Assembly (NCBI GenBank): GCA_934427095.1
Contig: CAKRYM010000014.1
Location: 1 to 17,868 of the forward strand
Length of the DNA: 17,868 nucleotides
Source: an uncultured Bacillota bacterium
GTDB taxonomy: Bacteria > Bacillota > Dehalobacteriia > UBA4068
Direction of reading: 5' to 3'
The position numbers and the translations under genes are program-made. The notes beneath the pieces were generated by a model, which did no database searches, was not told where the DNA came from, and saw only the letters and a program-made list of their open reading frames with translations. Position 1 is the stretch's first letter, and every line of letters begins with the position of its first letter. Positions 8,543 through 15,032 of this stretch are shown here, piece after piece.

Positions 8543-8819
8543 CATCGACTTTGGCAAAGAAGAAGTGGGTTATACGGCGCCTGAGGCAGAGCTAGTCACC
8601 GTGACCAATACAGGCAATGTCCCGGTTGAGCTTATCCAGCCGGAAGCAGAAGATTACCTGATCGGTGAATTGTCCCAGACAGTGCTGCTGCCGGGAGATC
8701 GCGCTACCTTTACCATTCAACCCAAAGAAGGGTTGGGCAAAGGGGATTATACGGAAACCATCTATGTTTACGGCAAGGAATGGAATGGCGGCTATCCTCT
8801 ACCGTTACGCTGCCTTTAA
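8472..8819 (+). pseudogene. Surface-protein segment 8: last ASH-like domain
   Basis: Frame 0. NNIDFGKEEVGYTAPEAELV followed by TVTNTGNVPVELIQPEAEDY and TVLLPGDRATFTIQPKEGLG is a textbook choice-of-anchor/ASH pattern, closely matching the folds in segments 5 and 6. It is readable to about 8780 (TIYVYGKEWNGG). After that the sensible reading moves to frame 1. Confidence 0.75.
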
Positions 8820-9033
8820 GGGCTATGACGTAACGGAACAGGCAGATCTCTCCGCTTATGTGGACGCAGGGGAAATCAGCGGTTATGCAGTGGAACCCAT
8901 GGCTTGGGCCAATGGGGAAGAGCTGATTACCAGCGTGAGCCAGACGGAAAAACGCCTGAGCCCCACGAAGGACGCTACCCGGGCGGAAGTAGCCACCATC
9001 TTGATGCGGTTCTGCACGGAAGTGATGGAATAA
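8781..9033 (+). pseudogene. Surface-protein segment 9: truncated SLH anchor
   Basis: Frame 1. MAAILYRYAAFKGYDV is the end of one SLH motif, and SAYVDAGEISGYAVEPMAWA followed by DATRAEVATILMRFC is a complete last SLH motif. SLH anchors normally come as three motifs of about 55 residues, binding pyruvylated secondary cell-wall polymer. Here only about one and a half remain, joined abruptly to the ASH fold at GGAATGGAATGG (8777-8788). That suggests an internal deletion as well as a frameshift. Confidence 0.72.
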
Positions 9034-9106
9034 GCCCGTAGCATAACGGGGACAGAGAACCATGACGGGCCAAACCCCGCGGAGAAAACCACAACAGAGA
9101 TAAACA

Positions 9107-9138
9107 AAAAAAGAGACCGGAAAAGGGTCTCTTTTTTC
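9107..9138. terminator. Bidirectional rho-independent terminator
   Basis: A 12-bp stem: AAAAAAGAGACC (9107-9118) pairs with GGTCTCTTTTTT (9126-9137) around a 7-nt loop. It is placed between the convergent surface-protein locus and the ASKHA gene and has a U-tract in both directions. Confidence 0.88.
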
Positions 9139-9154
9139 TTCTCTTTTGTTAAGG

Positions 9155-10702
9155 TTAAAAACTCATGCCCTTGATAAATTCCTCTGCGTAAATTCGATCC
9201 GCTGTGGTATCCAGCCTTTCGATCCGGTTGGCAATGACTTCGGTTTCCGGCAAAATGCTCTGGTCAGAAAGGCAGATACAAGCCCCTTGCCAAACGGAAT
9301 TGCCAATACTTTTTACCTGCTCCGGCTGTACGGAAGGAAGCATGGCCAGTTTCATCAAGGTTAAGGGGTCTAAATGGGCGCGGTAGGATTCAGACAGCAG
9401 CACCATATCTACATCGCTATCCCTGGCTTCTAAAGCGTGCAGAATGGCTTTACAGACCGCACGCACAGCGCCTTTGGCCATTTGTACCTGGAGCACATCC
9501 TCTTGGCAAATGCTAATGGGGTGATCCACATATTGGTCGGGGAAGGAGAGGATAAATTCCTGGCCGCCGATGCCGGATTGTAGATGGGCCGCCACCTTTT
9601 CCGGTACATCCTCTGGCTGCAACATATGGCCTTCTGCATCCAGAAAGCCATTTTCCGCCAGGGCTTCCACAGCGGAAAGGAGTCCCGCGCCGTTAATGCC
9701 TTTGGGTCTGGCGTCCCGGACGGTGCGCAGCCTGACGTCGTCGTCGATTTCCACCCGGGTAATGGCCCCGGTTAAGGAGGGCATACCGCAGCGGATACCG
9801 TTACCTTCAAAGGGCATGGATTCTACTTTGGCTGCTAAGAGCCGGCCCCGGCCAGCAGCCACCACATAGCCTTCCATCCCCAGGTGAATCAAAAGGGTCA
9901 GGGCAGGTTGATCCATTTTGTGCTGTAAATCCGCAGCCAAACAGGAGCAAACCAAATCCGCGCCTAGGGCTTTGCTGGACCCGGGCAACAGATAAAGGGG
10001 CCGGTCCCCTAAGGCGGGCAGGACGTTTAACTCCGCTGCCGTATATACCCCCATTTGTCCCTGGGGTCCTAAGCCGCCGGGGGTCAGGAGATCCATCATC
10101 CGACTATTGCCCGTACAACAGACGATTTGTACCTTTTGGGCGGGAATCCCCGTTCTATGCAGGACTTTTTCTGCCAGACGATCCATATCGTAGTACAGCA
10201 ATTCCTGCAATTTTTCCACGCCCCCCGGCGTACGTTGCGCCCATTTCCAAAGGGCAATGGGGTCGGGAATGAGTTGTAATTGGCTATTGCGCCCCGCGGT
10301 CAAGAGGGGAATTTGTAAGCTGCGCATATCCGTTAAGCCCACGGTAATGGTACCGGAGCCTAAGTCATAAACCAAGCCATAGCCTTGGCGTGGGGGCGTA
10401 GCTGGAATTTGCGGCAGCTCCTCTTCCTCTGGGTCACGGTTTAGTACCGCGTCGCCGCTGATGAAATGCTCCGCCGCCAAAATCCATCCTTCCGCCAGTT
10501 TGGCGGGGGAATATACCTTTTCCTCATTTTCCGGATGCTCAGCCGGGGAAACTGTGCCTTTTTCCAGGCGGAAACGGTCATTGTCCGGCTCATTGGGACG
10601 GATGACGCCTTCCACCAGCAGGAGGGTATAGAGATTATCCCCCTCGTTTCCTTCCAACTGAATATTATCCGGCAAAATGGTAATGGTAAACCGTTCTGTC
10701 AT
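9155..10702 (-). CDS. RACo-like ASKHA/DUF4445 protein lacking the ferredoxin cysteines
   Basis: 515 aa. The layout matches DUF4445 (RACo-type reductive activators of corrinoid proteins): an N-terminal ferredoxin-like part (residues 1-90), a linker, then an actin-fold ATPase. Visible ASKHA landmarks are YDLGSGTITV (112-121), CTGNSRMMDLL (196-206), GADLVCSCLAADL (247-259), FEGNGIRCGMPSLTGAI (298-314), INGAGL and IGNSVWQGA. There is no cysteine before residue 195, so no 2Fe-2S cluster can form. The usual DIGTNGE phosphate motif reads HLGMEGY (273-279), and the late GGFG-like motif is replaced by SESYR. The start at 10702 forms an ATGA overlap with the ispF stop, and GGAG lies about 12 nt upstream. 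It is therefore translationally coupled to ispF. The function is unknown; a scaffold or a diverged activator is possible. Confidence 0.75.
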   Translation of the reverse strand: MTERFTITILPDNIQLEGNEGDNLYTLLLVEGVIRPNEPDNDRFRLEKGTVSPAEHPENEEKVYSPAKLAEGWILAAEHFISGDAVLNRDPEEEELPQIPATPPRQGYGLVYDLGSGTITVGLTDMRSLQIPLLTAGRNSQLQLIPDPIALWKWAQRTPGGVEKLQELLYYDMDRLAEKVLHRTGIPAQKVQIVCCTGNSRMMDLLTPGGLGPQGQMGVYTAAELNVLPALGDRPLYLLPGSSKALGADLVCSCLAADLQHKMDQPALTLLIHLGMEGYVVAAGRGRLLAAKVESMPFEGNGIRCGMPSLTGAITRVEIDDDVRLRTVRDARPKGINGAGLLSAVEALAENGFLDAEGHMLQPEDVPEKVAAHLQSGIGGQEFILSFPDQYVDHPISICQEDVLQVQMAKGAVRAVCKAILHALEARDSDVDMVLLSESYRAHLDPLTLMKLAMLPSVQPEQVKSIGNSVWQGACICLSDQSILPETEVIANRIERLDTTADRIYAEEFIKGMSF

Positions 10703-11181
10703 GGTGTTTTCTTCTCCAATAGGGCCACTGCCCAGGCTTCCATGGCCTCGCCGCGGCCTACTGCATCCAAGCCTTCGGCGGTCTTGGCCTTCAGGGAAAT
10801 CTGTTCCTGTTGGCAACAGAGCTTGCTGGCCAACTGTTCTGTCATCAGGGCAAGATAAGGGGAAAGCTTCGGCTGTTCCGCTTTGATGACCACGTCCAGG
10901 TTGAGCAAGCCATAGCCGGCTTTTTCTACCATGGTCCAAACCTGGCTGAGCAAATGCATACTGTTTGCCCCGAGATAAGCCGGGTCATTGTCTGGAAACA
11001 GCCTACCGATATCCGGCAAATGGGCAGCGCCTAGCAAAGCGTCCATAATGGCATGGGCTAATACATCGCCGTCGCTATGGCCCAGCAGTCCCTTGGCAAA
11101 GGGGATATCTACCCCAGCCAGGATCAATTTGCGGCCAGGCATTAGCCGGTGGCTATCCCAACCATTGCCGATGCGTATCAT
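10699..11181 (-). CDS. ispF: 2-C-methyl-D-erythritol 2,4-cyclodiphosphate synthase
   Basis: 160 aa, the normal length. IspF cyclises CDP-methylerythritol 2-phosphate to MEcPP with release of CMP, in the MEP isoprenoid pathway. The divalent-metal ligands D9 and H11 (GWDSHRL) and H43 (HSDGDVLAHA) are present, as is the TAEGLDAVGRGEA block near the C-terminus (family consensus TTEGLGFTGRGEG). The position usually held by Thr in KATTTE reads KAKTAE, a mild deviation. It starts inside the ispD stop (ATGA at 11181-11178), with GGAG about 9 nt upstream, and its own stop overlaps the next gene in the same way, so ispD, ispF and the ASKHA gene form a coupled block. Confidence 0.96.
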   Translation of the reverse strand: MIRIGNGWDSHRLMPGRKLILAGVDIPFAKGLLGHSDGDVLAHAIMDALLGAAHLPDIGRLFPDNDPAYLGANSMHLLSQVWTMVEKAGYGLLNLDVVIKAEQPKLSPYLALMTEQLASKLCCQQEQISLKAKTAEGLDAVGRGEAMEAWAVALLEKKTP

Positions 11182-11870
11182 TCTTTGGTCTCCTTCATTT
11201 GTTGTAATCGAAGCAGCATTTCCGCAAACAGCAAATCCTCTTGGTAGGTAATTTTCAAATTGGGGTGTTGGGTATATACACCGAAAATGGGCACCCCCAA
11301 CTTTTCTACCATTTGGGAATCGTCTGTGGCAATATTGTTGCTGCGCAAGGCGTTACGGTGCGCCTTTAACAATAGGGGGAAGTCAAAGATTTGCGGGGTT
11401 TGTACCGCCGCTAAGGTTTCCCGGGGAACGGTGTTGACGATACGGCCGTTATGCAGGGCTTTGATGCTGTCGGTTAAGGGGGTCATGGGTACCACCGCCG
11501 GATGGTCTTGGGCGGCTTGGACCAGGCTTTCCCAATCTTCCTTGGCAAGCAAAGGCCTGGCGCCGTCATGAACCGCCACCTTTTGGCAGGAGGACCCCAC
11601 CTGAGCTAAAGCCATGGTTACGGAAAGGCTACGATTGACGCCGCCTTGGAGAACCCGGGCTTTGCGGTATGGTTTGCAGACCTTACCCACAGCAGCTAGG
11701 TCTTTAGGGGCAGCGGCAACGATAATTTCTTTTACCCGGTCGTCAGCCTGAAATAATTGTAAACTCCAGCTTAATACCGGTTTATCCAGCAGGGGAAGCA
11801 ACACTTTATTGCGGCTAAGACCCATCCGTTGGGAGCTGCCCGCCGCGGCAATAATGACGCTAATGTTCAT
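11178..11870 (-). CDS. ispD: 2-C-methyl-D-erythritol 4-phosphate cytidylyltransferase
   Basis: 230 aa, the normal length. IspD transfers CMP from CTP to MEP, the third step of the MEP pathway. The nucleotide-binding loop AAAGSSQRMG (8-17) with R15, then N21-K22, matches the family signature. VHDGARPL (100-107), PRETLAAVQTPQ (149-160), ATDDSQMVE (181-189) and NLKITYQEDL with K206 (204-212) are all in place. A GAGGA-type RBS precedes the ATG. The gene lies 55 nt after the PIN/TRAM gene and overlaps ispF by 4 nt. This is a standard Firmicute arrangement of separate, not fused, ispD and ispF. Confidence 0.96.
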   Translation of the reverse strand: MNISVIIAAAGSSQRMGLSRNKVLLPLLDKPVLSWSLQLFQADDRVKEIIVAAAPKDLAAVGKVCKPYRKARVLQGGVNRSLSVTMALAQVGSSCQKVAVHDGARPLLAKEDWESLVQAAQDHPAVVPMTPLTDSIKALHNGRIVNTVPRETLAAVQTPQIFDFPLLLKAHRNALRSNNIATDDSQMVEKLGVPIFGVYTQHPNLKITYQEDLLFAEMLLRLQQMKETKE

Positions 11871-11925
11871 TTTGGCTATTCCTCAATCTTTCTTTCGCCT
11901 GTTGCCTATGTTTTTCTTTTGCGGC

Positions 11926-13059
11926 TTAATTGCCGGTTCCCACTTGGTATTCGTGTTCTCTATTTTCCCATTCCCTGCTGGGCTTGGGCCGGACAAAGAC
12001 CATTCGCCCAGCTGAGGTTTGCAGGATACTGGTGACGGTGACCGGGATTTGCCGGCCCATAAAGCGTTTGCCGTTTTCCACCACAATCATGGTACCGTCG
12101 TCCAGATAGGCTACGCCTTGGCCAGCTTCTTTCCCTTCTTTGACCACCAGGACGCTAATTTCCTCTCCTGGTAAAACCACAGGCTTTACGGCATTGGACA
12201 GTTCATTGATGTTTAGCACCTTAATGTTTTGGAGCTGGGCCACTTTGTTCAGGTTGAAATCATTGGTGACCACCACGCCGTGAATCTCCTCCGCCAAGCG
12301 CAGCAATTTATCGTCTACTTCCATATCTTCGCTATAATCCTTGTTACTGATAATGATATGGCCGGTAAATTCCTTGCGCATCATATTTAGGCAATCCAAA
12401 CCGTTACGGCCTCTAGCCCGCTTCAAATTGTCGCTGCTGTCCGCAATATGGCGTAACTCTTCCAAGACGAAATTGGCAATGACCAAATCCCCTTCCAAAA
12501 AGCCGGTACGGTAAATATCCATAATGCGTCCATCAATAATCACGCTGGTATCCAGCACCTTAGGGGGGATTTTCATCTGTGCCTTTTTGGGGTCGCGGCG
12601 TTCCAGCTTATCCCGGTTATCGGAACTGCGTAGACGGGTGAACACGGAGGAAAGATCCGCGGTTTTTTTATACCCCAACTCCATGCCGATATAACCGAAA
12701 ATGAGCATTAACAGTAGGGCCAAATAGGTTCCCACCACGGCGATACGGGCTACCGCAGCACCCAGCAAACTAGCGATAATCAAGCCAATAATGAGTCCAA
12801 AAGCACAACTAATAATTTCATTGGTAGAAAATGATGCGGCTTTCATTGCCAGTTTCTGAATGCTCTGATCAAAGAAGCGGATAATGACGGGGCCCAAAAG
12901 CAGGCAAATCGCTATGACAATCCCACCGATGCCAATGGAAATAAGCAAAATCCCCAAGGGCTTGTCCCAAGACAAAATTGGCGTGAGAATGGCATGGGAA
13001 AGGACGCCGGCAATTAAGCCTAATAAGAGGGAAACGCCGATCAGTAGAAATTTTCGCAT
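11926..13059 (-). CDS. yacL: Membrane-anchored PIN/TRAM-domain protein (YacL family)
   Basis: 377 aa. Four hydrophobic segments at about residues 4-26, 35-62, 82-105 and 106-126 form a membrane anchor. The PIN domain starts at LDTSVIIDGRIMDI (169-182); its usual acidic residues are visible at D170, in VLEEL, in EVDDKL and in TNDFN. A C-terminal TRAM domain (about 298-362, LPGEEISVLVVKEGKEAGQG) is a probable RNA-binding module. PIN domains are metal-dependent nucleases; the biological role of this YacL-type fusion is not settled. The start is chosen at 13059 because GGAGG lies 6-7 nt upstream; the frame is open back to 13209, overlapping carD, but those residues have no RBS. The order carD-yacL-ispD-ispF is as in Bacillus and many Clostridia. 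Confidence 0.92.
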   Translation of the reverse strand: MRKFLLIGVSLLLGLIAGVLSHAILTPILSWDKPLGILLISIGIGGIVIAICLLLGPVIIRFFDQSIQKLAMKAASFSTNEIISCAFGLIIGLIIASLLGAAVARIAVVGTYLALLLMLIFGYIGMELGYKKTADLSSVFTRLRSSDNRDKLERRDPKKAQMKIPPKVLDTSVIIDGRIMDIYRTGFLEGDLVIANFVLEELRHIADSSDNLKRARGRNGLDCLNMMRKEFTGHIIISNKDYSEDMEVDDKLLRLAEEIHGVVVTNDFNLNKVAQLQNIKVLNINELSNAVKPVVLPGEEISVLVVKEGKEAGQGVAYLDDGTMIVVENGKRFMGRQIPVTVTSILQTSAGRMVFVRPKPSREWENREHEYQVGTGN

Positions 13060-13118
13060 TTTATCACCTCCTTTTTCTGGATTGAGCAAGAAAAGGGCTC
13101 TGTTAACAGTATAAAGAA

Positions 13119-13146
13119 ACGACGGCAAAAATACAACCGCCGTCGT
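13119..13146 (-). terminator. Hairpin between carD and the PIN/TRAM gene, possible weak terminator
   Basis: ACGACGGC (13119-13126) pairs perfectly with GCCGTCGT (13139-13146) around a 12-nt loop. On the minus strand it is followed by TTTCTTTAT, a poor U-tract. A TATACT (13116-13111) just downstream could be a -10 for the PIN/TRAM gene, with a weak TTGTAT 17 nt upstream inside the hairpin. It may partly uncouple carD from the following operon. Confidence 0.45.
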
Positions 13147-13193
13147 AGGATTTCTAAAAAAAAACAATATTCTGACACAATTTCTACTGGATA

Positions 13194-13673
13194 TCATAAG
13201 GCTAAACAACGGGAAAGATGTTGTTCCGCTTCTTCCATGCTGATCCCTGCCGCCACCTGGATTTCGCTAACCAAGATACGGCGGGCATTGTCCAACATTT
13301 TCTTCTCCCCAGCAGAAAGTCCTTTGTCCCGGTCACGGATGGATAGATTCCGTACCACCTCTGCCAATTGGCAAATATCGCCGCTTTTGATTTTATCCAT
13401 ATGCAAGCGGTAGCGGCGGTTCCAATTTTCTTCCCAGTCTGATTGAGAAGAGGTCAGCACCTGACGCACTTTTTCTAATTCCTCTTTTGTGCAAACCTGA
13501 CGCAAACCGGCTTTTTCTGCGGTATCCACCGGCACCAGCACCTGCAGTTCCCCGGTGAGCAGCCGCAGGGAATAATAACGGCGCAGTTCGCCTAAAATCA
13601 TTTTTTCTTCAATGGCTTCCACGACACCGGCTCCGTGTACGGGATAGACCACTTGTTCACCAATGCGGAACAT
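13194..13673 (-). CDS. carD: CarD/CdnL-family transcriptional regulator
   Basis: 159 aa. The N-terminal RNA polymerase-interacting, Tudor-like domain begins FRIGEQVVYPVHGAGVVEAI and continues through YYSLRL and LQVLVPVD. The C-terminal helical part contains NWNRRYRLHMDKIKSGD, corresponding to the conserved W..R....KL.SGD region, and ARRILVSEIQVAAGISMEEA near the end. Family members bind the RNA polymerase beta subunit (as does the TRCF domain) and stabilise promoter open complexes, often at rRNA and stress genes. AAGGAGG lies 7-8 nt before the ATG and a near-consensus promoter is present. It heads the minus-strand run toward the PIN/TRAM, isp and ASKHA genes, with a 134-nt gap after its stop. 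Confidence 0.93.
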   Translation of the reverse strand: MFRIGEQVVYPVHGAGVVEAIEEKMILGELRRYYSLRLLTGELQVLVPVDTAEKAGLRQVCTKEELEKVRQVLTSSQSDWEENWNRRYRLHMDKIKSGDICQLAEVVRNLSIRDRDKGLSAGEKKMLDNARRILVSEIQVAAGISMEEAEQHLSRCLAL

Positions 13674-13718
13674 CGCAGCCCCTCCTTAAATTTAACGCCA
13701 ACTGTGTTTCTGTATAAC

Positions 13719-13747
13719 ATTATAGCAGAAGCCTCGGCAAAAGTCAA
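13719..13747 (-). promoter_or_regulatory. Sigma-A-type promoter of carD
   Basis: On the minus strand, -35 TTGACT (13747-13742; 5/6) and -10 TATAAT (13724-13719; 6/6) are 17 nt apart, with TGC before the -10 (extended element). It lies about 46 nt upstream of the carD start codon. Confidence 0.8.
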
Positions 13748-13781
13748 ATGGGAAAGATATAAATAATATCATGGGACATTC

Positions 13782-13845
13782 TATCTGTCAACTGTTTTTG
13801 TCAAAAAAAATTTTTGTTCTGGGAAAAGATTATCTGTCTTTTCCC
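13782..13845. promoter_or_regulatory. Candidate operator: perfect inverted repeat and direct repeat in the carD/carboxypeptidase intergenic region
   Basis: GGGAAAAGA (13821-13829) is perfectly complementary to TCTTTTCCC (13837-13845) around a 7-nt spacer and ends immediately before the -35 of the downstream promoter. The octamer TATCTGTC occurs at 13782-13789 and again at 13831-13838, 49 bp apart. A partial inverted copy, GACAGA, lies at 13876-13881. It is A/T-rich and between divergent promoters, so it may bind a regulator. No known regulator motif was recognised. Confidence 0.35.
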
Positions 13846-13874
13846 TTGGAAATACCGTGGTTTTAGATTATAAT
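13846..13874 (+). promoter_or_regulatory. Sigma-A-type promoter of the M15 carboxypeptidase gene
   Basis: -35 TTGGAA (13846-13851; 4/6) and -10 TATAAT (13869-13874; 6/6) are 17 nt apart, leaving a leader of roughly 40 nt. Confidence 0.7.
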
Positions 13875-13922
13875 AGACAGAAGCGAAAAATTGCTGATTT
13901 TGCCGTTCCTTAAGGAGGAAAT

Positions 13923-14957
13923 ATGTTCGGTTGGAAACATATGATGGCGGCTTTGTCTCTTTGCTTGCTGTTTCTGCTGGCTTGCGGCTCTTCTGCTTTG
14001 GCTGCTGAGCAGACTTTGGTGAATAAAACCTATCTCCTCCAGGAAGGGGACAACCCCCAGGATTTGGTGGAGCTAAATTCTTTCCTTTACGCGGTTTCCG
14101 GCGCCAGTATGGATCGGGAAGCGGCGCAGGCCTTGGGCCAAATGGCTGCGGATTTGGAATTGAGCGGTGCCGGACGGATTTACGCGGTTTCCGGCTATCG
14201 TTCCTATGGATTGCAAGATACCTTGTATGAAAATAAGACCAATTTTTTCCTGCGTCTGGGCTATGGGGTGGATGAAGCCTTGGATGAAGCCGGCCGGGTG
14301 GTGGCGCCGCCTGGGGCTAGCGAGCATCAAACAGGCTTTGCCATTGATGTGGATTGCTATGGCAATAGCACCAATTTAACGGAAGCCTTTGCCCATACCA
14401 GTGAAGGACAATGGCTGGCCGCCCATTGCCAGGAGTACGGCTTTATTCTCCGCTTTCCTAAGGAGAAAACCGGTATCACCGGCTATATTTACGAGCCCTG
14501 GCATTTTCGCTATGTGGGGCGCCCTCATTCTATGTATATCATGGCAAATGACCTTTGCTTAGAAGAATACTTGGACTTGTTAAAAGAAAAGCAGGGCCTG
14601 CATCTGCAAGATGAGGGAAAGGAATATTTGATTTATTTTTTGCCTGACATAGAAGACGCTGCCTGCTTGCCTTGGTCAGAAAAAACCTTGTCTGTTTTCC
14701 GTCCCGGCGGTAGGGAAGTCATTGTGACCGCCACCCCCACGAACGCGGAAATTAAGGAATTCCTCTTGCAGGAAGACCCGGCTGAGATTCAGTCAGCGGC
14801 CTTGGATTCGGTTTTTTCCCATCAGACCCAGGGCTGGACCCCTTGCCGCTTAACAGCCATAGAGGGGTTAGAACAGCTGCTGCACTATTATATGGAGGAG
14901 AACGGCTGGCCAGAATTACTAGAAAGGACATTGGCCTTAGCCTTAGGGGAAGCATAA
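13923..14957 (+). CDS. Secreted M15-family D-alanyl-D-alanine carboxypeptidase (VanY type)
   Basis: 344 aa. An N-terminal hydrophobic signal (residues 7-20) is followed by either a lipobox-like FLLAC with Cys21 or a signal peptidase I site at ALA before AEQ, so lipid anchoring is uncertain. The M15B zinc peptidase core is clear: SGYRSYGLQ (90-98), SEHQTGFAID (133-142) supplying H135 and D142, and EPWHFRYVG (191-199) with E191 and zinc ligand H194. The family trims the terminal D-Ala of peptidoglycan stem peptides outside the membrane. About 120 residues (225-344) follow the catalytic core; this C-terminal extension is not recognised and may be a wall-binding or regulatory module. Start: AAGGAGG at 13912-13918 lies 4 nt before the ATG. 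Monocistronic, divergent from carD. A VanY-type sequence alone does not imply vancomycin resistance. Confidence 0.92.
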   Translation: MFGWKHMMAALSLCLLFLLACGSSALAAEQTLVNKTYLLQEGDNPQDLVELNSFLYAVSGASMDREAAQALGQMAADLELSGAGRIYAVSGYRSYGLQDTLYENKTNFFLRLGYGVDEALDEAGRVVAPPGASEHQTGFAIDVDCYGNSTNLTEAFAHTSEGQWLAAHCQEYGFILRFPKEKTGITGYIYEPWHFRYVGRPHSMYIMANDLCLEEYLDLLKEKQGLHLQDEGKEYLIYFLPDIEDAACLPWSEKTLSVFRPGGREVIVTATPTNAEIKEFLLQEDPAEIQSAALDSVFSHQTQGWTPCRLTAIEGLEQLLHYYMEENGWPELLERTLALALGEA

Positions 14958-14984
14958 AGCAAAAGACAAGCCAAAAACAAAAAA

Positions 14985-15027
14985 GGAAAGCCTGTTATCC
15001 ATGGGGATAGCAGGCTTTCCTTTTTTT
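14985..15027. terminator. Bidirectional rho-independent terminator
   Basis: A 16-bp stem, GGAAAGCC... (14985-15000) with 15005-15020, has one T-G wobble and loop ATGG. T7 follows at 15021-15027, and an A-rich tract precedes it, giving a U-tract on the minus strand. It separates the convergent carboxypeptidase and bofA genes. Confidence 0.92.
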
Positions 15028-15032
15028 CCCTT

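Larger units (their letters stand above)
5200..9033 (+). pseudogene. SLH-anchored mosaic surface protein, multiply frameshifted (whole locus)
   Basis: One ancestral gene of about 1,277 codons can be followed from a signal peptide to a C-terminal SLH motif, but only by changing frame eight times: near 5756-5763 (+1, A8 run), 5899 (-1), 6151 (-1), 6961-6963 (+1), 7350 (-1), 7726-7730 (-1, A run), 8469-8473 (+1, C5 run) and 8777-8790 (last junction, frame 0 to 1). Here +1 means one extra base and -1 one missing base. Each single-base correction rebuilds a continuous domain. Domains in order: signal peptide; X2-like Ig fold; ASH/choice-of-anchor-like folds; beta-helix-like region; two more ASH-like folds; putative-Ig (He_PIG-like); InlB-type repeat; second X2-like fold; bacterial-repeat domain; ASH-like; truncated SLH. 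The segments contain no nonsense changes apart from those caused by the shifts. Family knowledge suggests an exported adhesin or cell-wall protein. It is either a recently decayed pseudogene or a badly assembled intact gene. Promoter, RBS (AAGGAGG 5186-5192, 7 nt before the ATG at 5200; ATG 5197 is an alternative) and terminator are all intact. Confidence 0.8.

Noticed and set aside
7586..8557. A 323-codon open frame on the minus strand opposite the surface-protein locus
   Set aside because: The plus strand carries clear InlB-repeat, X2 and ASH-like domains here. The minus-strand product has no motif, RBS or promoter.
5756..9033. Programmed ribosomal frameshifting to make the full surface protein
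   Set aside because: Eight separate shifts in both directions would be needed, and most sites lack a slippery heptamer with a downstream structure.
13060..13209. A longer PIN/TRAM protein starting at 13209
   Set aside because: The extra 50 residues overlap carD and the hairpin, lack an RBS, and precede a strong GGAGG-ATG start at 13059.
13821..13845. Rho-independent terminator in front of the carboxypeptidase gene
   Set aside because: The hairpin is not followed by a T-run on the plus strand, and no gene ends there on either strand, because the flanking genes diverge.
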